NCBI GenBank assembly: GCA_030528125.1
Contig: JAUMZM010000009.1
Span: forward strand, 1-42,916
Source of the DNA: Tissierellia bacterium
GTDB taxonomy: Bacteria > Bacillota > Clostridia > Tissierellales > Peptoniphilaceae
Length of the DNA stretch: 42,916 nucleotides
Direction: 5' to 3'
Shown here: positions 26,487 through 34,519 of the stretch, in pieces
Layout of the letters: each line of letters opens with the position of its first letter
Numbering within the stretch: the first letter of the stretch is position 1
The notes under the pieces: generated by a model
The model's input: only the letters and a program-made list of their open reading frames with translations
The model's database searches: none
What the model was told of the DNA's origin: nothing
Position numbers and translations under genes: made by a program

Positions 26487-27872
26487 ATGGAAAATAACAA
26501 AAGACAATCAACTTCTTTATTTGATATTGATGGCAAACCAAGCTTTAAGAAATCATTTCCAATAGCTTTGCAACATTTGCTTGCAATGTTAATTGGTAAT
26601 GCCCTACCATCGATATTATTAACTAATACTCTGGCAGGAACTGAGTTTGCTGTTTCTCCAGATCAAGCAATCTATGTAATTCAAGCTGGAATGTTTATAG
26701 CAGCAATTGCTACTTTCTTGCAATTATATCCTGTATTAAAAGTAGGAGCTAAGCTTCCTGTTGTAATGGGGGTCTCATTCGCATACATACCTGTCCTTCT
26801 TGCAATTGGTAAGCAATACGGATATGAAGCAGTCTATGGTGCACAACTAGTTGGAGGTATTGTAGCATTCTTATGTGGACTTTCTATTAAAAAGATAAGA
26901 AAATATTTCCCACCAATTGTAAGTGGTACTGTAGTTTTAACAATAGGACTTTCTCTATATCCTGTAGCAATAGGATATATGGCAGGAGGAAATGGAAATC
27001 CATTATATGGAACAAGTTATCAATGGATTGTAGCTTTTATAATTCTTGCAACAGTTCTAGTATGCAATATGTTTGGAAAAGGACTTGTTAAACTCGCATC
27101 TATACTTATAGGAATTATAGTTGGATACATAGTATCATTAATCATGAATGCAACTGTTGTTCCAGGATTTATCGACTTTGCAAATGTAAATTCAGCAGGT
27201 TGGTTTACACTTCCAGAAATATTACCATTTAAACCAAAATTTCCAACTGATGCCGTTATAACAACGGCAATAATGTATGTTGTAAATTCAATTCAAGCAA
27301 TTGGAGATATTTCTTCTACAACAGTTGGTGGAATGGATAGAGATGCAACTGATGAAGAGATTTCTGGAGCTATAAAATGTAATGGTATATCTTCTATAAT
27401 AGGAGCTTTAATAGGTGCTCTACCAACTGCTACTTATTCACAAAATGTAGGAATAGTATCTATGACTAAAGTTACCGCAAGAAAAGTAATATCAATAACT
27501 GCTACAATGATATTAATTGCAGGTTTTATTCCAAAATTTGGTGGACTTTTGATGAGTATCCCTCAAGCTGTAATAGGAGGAGCTACAATATCTGTATTTG
27601 CCCAAATTACAATGAATGGTATAAAGCTTATAAGTCAACAAGAACTATCTATGAGAAATTCAACAATTGTAGGATTGGGACTTGCTCTTGGAATGGGAAT
27701 AACATCAGTTCCAGAAGCAACAGCTCTTATGAATCCTAAGCTTGCTATGATATTTACATCATCACCTGTAATCATAGCAACTCTTGCAGTATTTATCTTA
27801 AATATAGTATTACCTGATAAAACACTTGAACAAGAAGCAAGAGAAAGAGAAGAAATCGACAAAGAAAAATAG
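26487..27872 (+). CDS. NCS2-family nucleobase:cation symporter (xanthine/uracil permease)
   Basis: Membrane importer of purines or uracil, with about 12-14 hydrophobic segments over 461 residues. It shows family motifs ALQHLLAMLIGNALPSILL near the N-terminus (transmembrane 1 His) and the NCS2 signature QNVGIVSMTKVTARKV. The QNxG form of the signature is usual in xanthine and urate carriers (inference). Its position divergent from the SDMH maturation operon, whose known client enzymes include xanthine dehydrogenase, supports purine import. AGGAGG lies 5 nt before the ATG. It ends in TAG and is followed by its own terminator. Confidence 0.88.
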   Translation: MENNKRQSTSLFDIDGKPSFKKSFPIALQHLLAMLIGNALPSILLTNTLAGTEFAVSPDQAIYVIQAGMFIAAIATFLQLYPVLKVGAKLPVVMGVSFAYIPVLLAIGKQYGYEAVYGAQLVGGIVAFLCGLSIKKIRKYFPPIVSGTVVLTIGLSLYPVAIGYMAGGNGNPLYGTSYQWIVAFIILATVLVCNMFGKGLVKLASILIGIIVGYIVSLIMNATVVPGFIDFANVNSAGWFTLPEILPFKPKFPTDAVITTAIMYVVNSIQAIGDISSTTVGGMDRDATDEEISGAIKCNGISSIIGALIGALPTATYSQNVGIVSMTKVTARKVISITATMILIAGFIPKFGGLLMSIPQAVIGGATISVFAQITMNGIKLISQQELSMRNSTIVGLGLALGMGITSVPEATALMNPKLAMIFTSSPVIIATLAVFILNIVLPDKTLEQEAREREEIDKEK

Positions 27873-27888
27873 AATATTTTATAAATTC

Positions 27889-27918
27889 CTGTTATCTTTT
27901 GTAGATAACAGGTTTTTT
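27889..27918 (+). terminator. Terminator of the NCS2 permease gene
   Basis: CCTGTTATC (27889-27897) faces GATAACAGG (27904-27912), followed by TTTTTT. It lies 16 bp after the permease stop codon. Confidence 0.9.
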
Positions 27919-27998
27919 GTATATTTTGCAAAAATCACAAACTTTTTATGCATATATAATTTATTTTTAGTATAATATAATTTAATAAGGAGGTTAAT

Positions 27999-29756
27999 AT
28001 GATAAAATCCTGGTCACTTTCAAATGACAAAGCTATGATAAACTTCAGTGCAAAATATTGTGTTACTGAAGGAGAAATTTTAAACTCTGATGCATTTAGA
28101 TCAGTATTAGAACATTTTTTCAAAGAAGTTTCTATAAAATATAGCAAAAATAGAATGTTAATAGAAGAATTCTATAAGACATCAAATGATAAAGATCTTG
28201 CCGATGCTGTAATTAAAATCTTCAAATTACTAGCAGTTATGAATAGCAAGGAAATTGCTGAAACTTTCCCTGATATGTCATTTATATTTGAAAATAAAAG
28301 AGAATTTAGAGCAATGGTTGAAGATATATATACTTATTGGAGAAATCTAGAAAGATATGCAATAATCTATCAAAGTAGAGGAAAAAGCGGACTTGAGCAA
28401 AATTCTTTTATAGAAATAAAGACACGTTTTGATAATCTAGTTCTAACATTATATAGAAAGATTTCAGATAATATATCTATGACTACTCCTAAGGTGCATA
28501 GACAAGTTAAAGCCGGAACAAATGCAGGAATTGTTCTAAAGGATATAATATGGCCTGTACCAGAGGAATACAAAATAATTTCTAAAATTCCTTTTATAGT
28601 TGATGTAGTTCTTGAGGTTCCATTTATAACATATCCTAAGAAAAACACTAGAAGCGGATTTTTCGAAGAAGCTAATCAAAATCCTATACTTAGAGCAGGA
28701 ATCAATCCAGATAATTTCTTCGCATATCCTATTCTTGTAGGAGATTTATTATGTTATGTTTTCTGTCATAAAGATTTTATGACACATCTTATATCACTAT
28801 CAAATCTTTTTGAGATGGCATCTGCAAATGATGTATCCGGCAAAAAGCCAGATCTTATGATAATCTTCGGATATGAAGATGAATCATCTCCTAGAGATGT
28901 ATTTTATGATGACAAAGAAAACGACATGATTGTAGGATTTATAAGTCATGATTCAAGCTTTGATTATTTTGGATATATGAAAAAAATGATACTTACAATT
29001 CATAATATAAAGCAAATGCAAAGAGGAAATCTTCCAATACATGGTTCTATGATAAAGCTTGAATTAAATGATGGAAACAAGGCAAATATCGTTATAATGG
29101 GAGATTCTGGTGCTGGAAAGAGCGAATCCATTGAAGCTTTAAGATCACTATCAGAAGAAAATCTAAAAGATATGACTATAATTTTTGATGATATGGGAGA
29201 TTTTAGAATGGATCCTCTAGGAGATAAGCCTATTGCTTATGGAACAGAAACAGGAGCTTTTGTAAGGCTTGATGACCTTGATGCAGGATATGCTTTTAAG
29301 CAACTTGACCGTTCAATATTTATGAATCCAGATAAAACAAACGCAAGATTGATAAATCCTGTAAGTGAATATAATGAAATCATGAATGGAGAAAAGGTTG
29401 ATATATTCTTATATGCAAATAACTACGATAAAGTAGAAGATAATGAGACTTCTATAGAGAAATTTAACAGCGTAGATGAAGCTAAGGATGTCTTTGTCGC
29501 AGGCAAAAGACAAGCCAAAGGAACAACAAGTGAAAAAGGACTTACAACATCTTATTTTGCAAATCCATTTGGTCCTCATCAGAAAAAGGAACTTTGTGAT
29601 AAGCTAATAGACCAATACTTTAATAATCTTTTTGAAAAGAAAGTCTATGTTGGCCAGCTTAAAACACAGCTTGGAATCAAAGGATTAGAAAAAGACGGTC
29701 CCAAAAAAGCTGCAATGGAATTATTTGAATTAATTAGACAAATAAATAAAAACTAA
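27999..29756 (+). CDS. PEP carboxykinase/HPr kinase-like P-loop protein, function unknown
   Basis: A 585-residue cytoplasmic protein. The C-terminal half carries the P-loop MGDSGAGKSES (about 368-377), closely resembling the HPr-kinase loop. It continues IIFDDMGDF (double Asp at 397-398, a metal site like PEPCK/HprK) and GTETGAFVRLDDLDAG, resembling the PEPCK nucleotide region. The N-terminal 340 residues are not recognised. No transmembrane segment or signal peptide is apparent. AGGAGG lies 5 nt before the ATG. It may be a PEPCK-type enzyme or a protein kinase; the sequence does not decide. It is flanked by terminators on both sides, so monocistronic. Confidence 0.6.
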   Translation: MIKSWSLSNDKAMINFSAKYCVTEGEILNSDAFRSVLEHFFKEVSIKYSKNRMLIEEFYKTSNDKDLADAVIKIFKLLAVMNSKEIAETFPDMSFIFENKREFRAMVEDIYTYWRNLERYAIIYQSRGKSGLEQNSFIEIKTRFDNLVLTLYRKISDNISMTTPKVHRQVKAGTNAGIVLKDIIWPVPEEYKIISKIPFIVDVVLEVPFITYPKKNTRSGFFEEANQNPILRAGINPDNFFAYPILVGDLLCYVFCHKDFMTHLISLSNLFEMASANDVSGKKPDLMIIFGYEDESSPRDVFYDDKENDMIVGFISHDSSFDYFGYMKKMILTIHNIKQMQRGNLPIHGSMIKLELNDGNKANIVIMGDSGAGKSESIEALRSLSEENLKDMTIIFDDMGDFRMDPLGDKPIAYGTETGAFVRLDDLDAGYAFKQLDRSIFMNPDKTNARLINPVSEYNEIMNGEKVDIFLYANNYDKVEDNETSIEKFNSVDEAKDVFVAGKRQAKGTTSEKGLTTSYFANPFGPHQKKELCDKLIDQYFNNLFEKKVYVGQLKTQLGIKGLEKDGPKKAAMELFELIRQINKN

Positions 29757-29785
29757 TAAAATTTAAAATTTTATTTATATTTTAT

Positions 29786-29830
29786 AAAAACCATCCCTAT
29801 CTTAAATTAATCTAAGATTTGGATGGTTTT
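29786..29830. terminator. Bidirectional terminator between the PEPCK-like gene and dhaM
   Basis: AAAACCATCC faces GGATGGTTTT (outer arms 29787-29796 / 29821-29830), with an inner ATCTTA/TAAGAT stem. T runs lie on both strands. It serves the converging PEPCK-like gene and the dhaKLM operon. Confidence 0.8.
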
Positions 29831-29875
29831 GTATTTGATATTTAAATTATAGTTAAATATTATAAGCTTATCTAT

Positions 29876-30265
29876 TTATAATTTGTTAAACTTTCTTTCA
29901 TCAAGAAAATCGCACATTTCTTTAAAACTTGTTCCTCCTTCAAGCATTACTGTTGTCTGAATTGCTTCTTCTACTATTGGGCTATCTGCAAGTTTTACTC
30001 TTTTCTTTTTGTCTTCATCAAGCATTTCTATTGCCATTTGTGCATTCATCATGGATGAGCCTAGATCAAAAAATACTATAAGATAATTACTATCTTCTGT
30101 AAGTTTATTTATCTTTTCGCTTATTTGATCAAAATTTGAGCCTATTTCGCCATCTTCTGTTCCACCTGAAAATTCTATATTAACGCTTGGAGCCATTTGC
30201 TCGCATAATTCCTTTAGTCCTTGTGCTAACTTATAACTATGACTTAGTAATAATACGCTTACCAT
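29876..30265 (-). CDS. dhaM: PTS-dependent dihydroxyacetone kinase phosphotransferase subunit DhaM
   Basis: Passes phosphate from HPr to DhaL-bound ADP. The 129-residue protein is an EIIA-Man-type domain alone, with the phosphorylated His9 in VLLLSHSYKLAQGL and the motif LIVFFDLGSSMMNAQMAIE. It lacks the HPr and EI domains fused in E. coli DhaM, as is usual in Firmicutes. It is the last gene of dhaK-dhaL-dhaM and overlaps dhaL by 1 bp. Confidence 0.93.
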   Translation of the reverse strand: MVSVLLLSHSYKLAQGLKELCEQMAPSVNIEFSGGTEDGEIGSNFDQISEKINKLTEDSNYLIVFFDLGSSMMNAQMAIEMLDEDKKKRVKLADSPIVEEAIQTTVMLEGGTSFKEMCDFLDERKFNKL

Positions 30266-30855
30266 TATTCCTCCAATGCTTTTTCTATAAGAATATATGA
30301 GCTTGCTGCTCCTGGATCAATATGTCCTATTGATCTTTCTCCAACATAGGCTGCTCTTCCTTTGTTGGCCTTTATTCCTTTTGTGTAATCTTTCTTTTCT
30401 TCTGCTAATTTAATTACATCTTTTAGATCTTTATCTTCATTTAAAGCTTCTGCTACAGGCTCTAGTACATCTACCATTGTCTTATCGCCTATATTAGCTT
30501 TTCCTCTCATCTTTACTCCATCTACACCTAGTTTAAAAGACTTATTGAGATCTTCTCTTGTAAGTTCAGTTTTTCCTGCAAGATTTCCTGCAAATCTTAG
30601 AAAGAATGTTCCATACAAAGGTCCACTTGCTCCTCCAACTTTTGAAATTAAGTCTGTAGATAATTTCATAAATAAAGCTTTTAGATCTTTATAATCTGAA
30701 TCTAAATCTTTTTTTATTGCACTAAATCCTTTTGCCATATTAAAGCCATGATCTCCATCGCCTATTTCGCTATCAAGATCTGATAAATACTCTTTATTCT
30801 CTATAATGGCATCTGCCATAATATTAATTTTGTTTTTTATATTTTCTATATCCAT
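30265..30855 (-). CDS. dhaL: Dihydroxyacetone kinase ADP-binding subunit DhaL
   Basis: Holds a tightly bound ADP that is rephosphorylated by DhaM and gives its phosphate to dihydroxyacetone on DhaK. Conserved Asp and His residues for Mg-ADP are in EIGDGDHGFNMAKGF (about residues 30-44). GGASGPLYGTFFLR and HIDPGAASS are further family motifs. The length of 196 residues fits. It sits between dhaK and dhaM with 1-bp overlaps at both ends. Confidence 0.95.
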   Translation of the reverse strand: MDIENIKNKINIMADAIIENKEYLSDLDSEIGDGDHGFNMAKGFSAIKKDLDSDYKDLKALFMKLSTDLISKVGGASGPLYGTFFLRFAGNLAGKTELTREDLNKSFKLGVDGVKMRGKANIGDKTMVDVLEPVAEALNEDKDLKDVIKLAEEKKDYTKGIKANKGRAAYVGERSIGHIDPGAASSYILIEKALEE

Positions 30856-31844
30856 TATATCTCCTTTAAAAATACTGTATCTGCTTTAGCATCAAGATAT
30901 TTCTTCTCTTGATCTTCTACCTTAAATATTGTTATTGAATATCCTGCCATATCAATACTTGTCATATAATTTCCAACATACGATTTGTATATTTTTATGT
31001 TTTTATCTTTTAGATAATCATTTAGGAAATTATTTACAATATATAATTCCATAAGTGGAGTTTGGCCCATTCCATTAACCATTACACAAACTTCATCTAA
31101 ATTATCGAATTCTTCTAATATCGTATCTGCTAGTTCTTTTGTAATCTCATTCGCAGGCTTTATCTCTTCTTTTCTAATTCCTGCTTCTCCATGAATTCCA
31201 ATTCCTATTTCCATTTCATTTTCTTCTAAATGGAAACTTTCTTTGCCTACTTGTGGTTGTACACATGGTTTAATTGCCATTCCCATTGATCTTATGCTTT
31301 TAACTAACTTTTCTGCTTCTTTCTTTATCTCTTCTAGGCTCTTTCCTTCTTCTGCCATTGCTCCTAATACTTTATGGAAAAATACAGTTCCTGCTATTCC
31401 TCTTCTTCCTGAGGTAAATTCAGAATCTTCTACTGCAACATCATCATTTACTATAATATAATCTACATCTATATCTTCAGCTTCTGCTAGCTCCTTTGCC
31501 ATATCAAAGTTCAATACATCACCAGTGTAGTTTTTAACTACCATAAATACTCCCTTTCCACTATTAGCTTCTTTGATAGCTTCAAGGATTTGATCTGGTG
31601 TTGGTGATGTAAATACTTCTCCACAAACTGCACAATCCAACATTCCATATCCTACATATCCTGCATGTGCTGGCTCGTGACCACTTCCTCCACCGCTTAT
31701 AATTCCTACTTTAGATTCTTTTTTATCATATCTTGCTATTACATTCGTATTTTCTAGTCTTTTTACTTTATTAGGGTATCCTTTTACAAGTCCATTTAGC
31801 ATTTCATCTACTACATTTTCTGGATTGTTTATTATTTTTTTCAT
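30855..31844 (-). CDS. dhaK: Dihydroxyacetone kinase substrate-binding subunit DhaK
   Basis: Binds dihydroxyacetone covalently and receives phosphate to give dihydroxyacetone phosphate for glycolysis. The covalent His is His218 in GIGIHGEAG, the same number as in E. coli DhaK. The substrate loop ISGGGSGHEPAHAGYVG and the KNYTGDVLNFDMAKE motif are also present. The length of 329 residues is normal. AAGGAGG lies 7 nt before the ATG. It is the first gene of the operon, and no DhaR/DhaS-type regulator is adjacent. Confidence 0.96.
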   Translation of the reverse strand: MKKIINNPENVVDEMLNGLVKGYPNKVKRLENTNVIARYDKKESKVGIISGGGSGHEPAHAGYVGYGMLDCAVCGEVFTSPTPDQILEAIKEANSGKGVFMVVKNYTGDVLNFDMAKELAEAEDIDVDYIIVNDDVAVEDSEFTSGRRGIAGTVFFHKVLGAMAEEGKSLEEIKKEAEKLVKSIRSMGMAIKPCVQPQVGKESFHLEENEMEIGIGIHGEAGIRKEEIKPANEITKELADTILEEFDNLDEVCVMVNGMGQTPLMELYIVNNFLNDYLKDKNIKIYKSYVGNYMTSIDMAGYSITIFKVEDQEKKYLDAKADTVFLKEI

Positions 31845-31933
31845 AAGATGCCTCCTTATTCATTATAATAAATATATACCCATCATTAGATATTTTTATT
31901 TATTCCGGTATACTATTTTTGGGAAGTGATAAT

Positions 31934-32248
31934 ATGAAATTTAATATAGATGACAAAGCTATTGAATATTTAAATTCTAAGAATATAAAAAGTATTTATA
32001 TAGATACCATAACACAAAAAGCAGGTTGCTGCGGCAATCTTCAAGTTATGTTTGATATAAGAAAAGATAAAACACCTAATAAAAATTACTTAAATGAAAA
32101 AGTATCAGGAATTGATGTAAACTACGATTCTACAATGAAATTCTATTTTAAAGATAATGAAGAACCTATTAGAATTTCACGTTCTGGTGTGGGATTTTTC
32201 TCTCGTATCTATGTAGATAATGAAGTAAATGTATTTAGTGATAAATAA
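31934..32248 (+). CDS. Small protein with vicinal cysteines, possibly IscA/HesB-like
   Basis: A 104-residue protein with the pattern MKFNIDDKAIEYLNSKN...IYIDTITQKAGCCGNLQVMFDIR. The start (helix, then beta strand) resembles the HesB/IscA fold, and the CCG pair at about residues 32-33 is the only cysteine site, so it may bind a metal or persulfide. The usual C-terminal CGC of IscA is absent, so Fe-S assembly is doubtful. The ATG at 31934 is preceded by GGGAAGTGA. A TTG 15 nt upstream would place that site inside the gene. It is divergent from dhaK, and TATACT at 31909-31914 could be its -10 element. Confidence 0.6.
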   Translation: MKFNIDDKAIEYLNSKNIKSIYIDTITQKAGCCGNLQVMFDIRKDKTPNKNYLNEKVSGIDVNYDSTMKFYFKDNEEPIRISRSGVGFFSRIYVDNEVNVFSDK

Positions 32249-32253
32249 TTTAA

Positions 32254-32290
32254 AAAGGAGTATTGCAATTGCAATGCCCCTTTATTTTTT
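32254..32290 (+). terminator. Terminator of the small cysteine-pair protein gene
   Basis: AAAGGAGTATTGC pairs with GCAATGCCCCTTT across an AATT loop (one mismatch, one G-T pair), followed by ATTTTTT. Confidence 0.8.
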
Positions 32291-32333
32291 ATAAAAATGG
32301 GTAAATATATAGAAAGACTACATGGAGGTTGTT

Positions 32334-32723
32334 ATGTTAGATATTACAAAATCTATAATAGATTATTATAAAGATAAGAACTTATCTGTAAATGAAATTT
32401 CAAAAGAACTTGATAAAGCAAAACTTGAGGTTTTGGAAAATTTCTTAGATAATGACAAATTATATGTCAAAAAAAGAAGTGGCAGAATAGATATCTTTAA
32501 CATTGATAAAGTGCTAAAAAGTGTTAAAAACGCTGCAAGAAATAAGAATATCGACCTAAATACTTCAGATATATCTATAATAAGATCCGACTTAGAAAAA
32601 AGGATAAAGCAATATTCTTATAAAGTAATTCCAACAAAAGAAATCAAAAAAGACGTAGAAGAAATTCTTTTATCTGAAGGATACAAAAGAATCCATGATT
32701 CTTATTCAAATTATATAAAATAA
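32334..32723 (+). CDS. Stand-alone ATP-cone domain protein
   Basis: A 129-residue protein. Residues from about 44 to the end match the ATP-cone pattern: YVKKRSGRIDIFNIDKVLKS, AARNKNIDLNTSDI, PTKEIKKDVEEILL, and a final SYSNYIK tyrosine motif. ATP-cones sense ATP/dATP in ribonucleotide reductases and in the regulator NrdR. Here the N-terminal 43 residues are neither a reductase nor the NrdR zinc ribbon; LSVNEISKELDKAKLEVLENFL looks like a helix-turn-helix (inference). The ATG at 32334 follows GGAGG with 5-nt spacing, and an ATG 12 nt upstream overlaps that site. It is flanked by terminators on both sides. Confidence 0.72.
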   Translation: MLDITKSIIDYYKDKNLSVNEISKELDKAKLEVLENFLDNDKLYVKKRSGRIDIFNIDKVLKSVKNAARNKNIDLNTSDISIIRSDLEKRIKQYSYKVIPTKEIKKDVEEILLSEGYKRIHDSYSNYIK

Positions 32724-32739
32724 AATTTATATCACATTT

Positions 32740-32781
32740 AAAATAACCATCTTTACTATTTTTGTAAAGATGGTTATTTTT
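32740..32781. terminator. Bidirectional terminator between the ATP-cone gene and the ABC exporter
   Basis: AAAATAACCATCTTTAC faces GTAAAGATGGTTATTTT, a stem of about 17 bp with a 6-nt loop and T runs on both strands. It ends both converging transcripts. Confidence 0.9.
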
Positions 32782-32791
32782 GTTGTATATT

Positions 32792-34519
32792 TTATTTTCC
32801 TTTTGATTCTTTCTGATACATACTGTAATATACGCCTTTTTGTTCAACTAAGCTATCATGATTTCCTCGTTCTATGATATTTCCATGATCAAGAACTATT
32901 ATTTGATCACAAAAATGTATCGTAGAAAGTCTATGAGCAATTATGATTGTTGTCCTATCTTTACTCATTTGAAATACAGCCTTTTGAATCAAGCTTTCAG
33001 TTGCAGTATCAATATTTGCAGTTGCCTCATCTAATATTAATATCTTAGGATTTGTGACATAGGCTCTTGCAAAAGAAATTATTTGCTTTTCACCTTGTGA
33101 TAAGCCTATTCCTCCATCTTTTATCAAAGTATCTATTCCATCTTTGTGATGATTTAGAATTATATCTCCTCCAACATCTTTTAGTGCGGCTATTGCCCTT
33201 TCTCTTGAGATATCTTTTCCCATAACTATATTATCAAATATAGTTCCTTTGAATAATTGAGCATCCTGAAGCACTATTGAGATATATGATCTAAGAGAGC
33301 CTCTACTTACACTTGATATATCAACTCCATCAATTGTTATCTTACCTTTTTCTAAATCATAGAATCTCATAAGTAGATTCATCATAGTGGACTTACCACT
33401 TCCGGTCTGTCCCACAAACGCAAGAGATGTCCCACTATCTACCTTGAAACTTATATCCTTTAAAACATCATTTCTATCATAGGCAAATGTAACATCTTTA
33501 AATTCTATCTCACCATTCATTTCAGAAAGCTTATCATCGCTATCTTTTTCTTCTTCTATGTCAAATAATTCTGCAAGATGCACTGCAGATCCCAAGGATC
33601 TTTGAACTGATGAAAGCACGAACATTATCTGTTGCAAATTTCTTAAAAATGAAGTCATATAGTTAACTACTATATAAATACTTCCTACAGCTATTGGAAT
33701 ACCAGAAAGATATCTTCTACCAGCATAAGCTAATATTATAAGAGTAGTTGTTTTTGTAAAGACCCCTGTCACATTGAAAGCATTGTATGCGAAAAGCTTA
33801 GTCATCTTTACTCCATACTTAAAGTTGTTTTCGTTAATCTCTTGAAAATCATCAAATGAATGCTTACTATCATTAAAAGCTTGTATTATTTCCATATTCT
33901 TTATGTCTTCATTTATGGTAGCATTCATATTAGAAATATATCCTCTTGACTTTGTAGAAAACAAGAAACTCTTTTTTATAAAATCAGAGTAAGCAAGATA
34001 CATAAATGGCATAAGTATCAATACTATAAATATAGCTTTCCAATCGATAAGAATACTTGCTATAATATAACCTACCGCTTGAAATGCAGGACTTATCATT
34101 CTTGTAAATATTGCAGAAAACATCTCTTTCATTTGCTTTGTATCAGATGTTATTCTTGCTGTAACTTTGCCTGCTGGAAGATTATCATAATATTTCATAG
34201 GAAGATTTTCGACATGTGTATAAAGATCTCTTCTTATATCTCTTGAAATTTTTCCAGTTATTGATTCAAACTTAACCATAAGAACATAATTTGAAATGGC
34301 TTGAATAAATAAAGCTATTGCAAAAAACAAAACCATATAGATAAGCTTTTTATAGATAAAATCATCCGTTACAACTTCATTTATAATTTTTCCAGAGATA
34401 TATGGCCCTATTAATGCCGAGAGAGTAGATATCAAAAGAAGAATAAATCCTATGAAAATATCTTTCTTATAATTTTTAGAATATCTGAAAAATCTTATAA
34501 AAATCTCTTTGTTTTTCAT
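32792..34519 (-). CDS. Multidrug-type ABC exporter half-transporter, canonical ATPase half (BmrD-like)
   Basis: The 575-residue half-transporter has six membrane helices (about 15-310) fused to an ATPase domain with Walker A GQTGSGKST, the signature LSQGEKQIISFARA, Walker B ILILDEATANID with the catalytic Glu, and H-loop IAHRLS. Its signature departs from LSGGQ (Ser-Gln for the first Gly). The partner upstream carries the opposite pair of defects, so together they form a heterodimer with one working ATP site (BmrC/BmrD or LmrC/LmrD type). It overlaps the partner gene by 4 bp (ATGA). The substrate is unknown; drug or lipid export is usual. Confidence 0.85.
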   Translation of the reverse strand: MKNKEIFIRFFRYSKNYKKDIFIGFILLLISTLSALIGPYISGKIINEVVTDDFIYKKLIYMVLFFAIALFIQAISNYVLMVKFESITGKISRDIRRDLYTHVENLPMKYYDNLPAGKVTARITSDTKQMKEMFSAIFTRMISPAFQAVGYIIASILIDWKAIFIVLILMPFMYLAYSDFIKKSFLFSTKSRGYISNMNATINEDIKNMEIIQAFNDSKHSFDDFQEINENNFKYGVKMTKLFAYNAFNVTGVFTKTTTLIILAYAGRRYLSGIPIAVGSIYIVVNYMTSFLRNLQQIMFVLSSVQRSLGSAVHLAELFDIEEEKDSDDKLSEMNGEIEFKDVTFAYDRNDVLKDISFKVDSGTSLAFVGQTGSGKSTMMNLLMRFYDLEKGKITIDGVDISSVSRGSLRSYISIVLQDAQLFKGTIFDNIVMGKDISRERAIAALKDVGGDIILNHHKDGIDTLIKDGGIGLSQGEKQIISFARAYVTNPKILILDEATANIDTATESLIQKAVFQMSKDRTTIIIAHRLSTIHFCDQIIVLDHGNIIERGNHDSLVEQKGVYYSMYQKESKGK

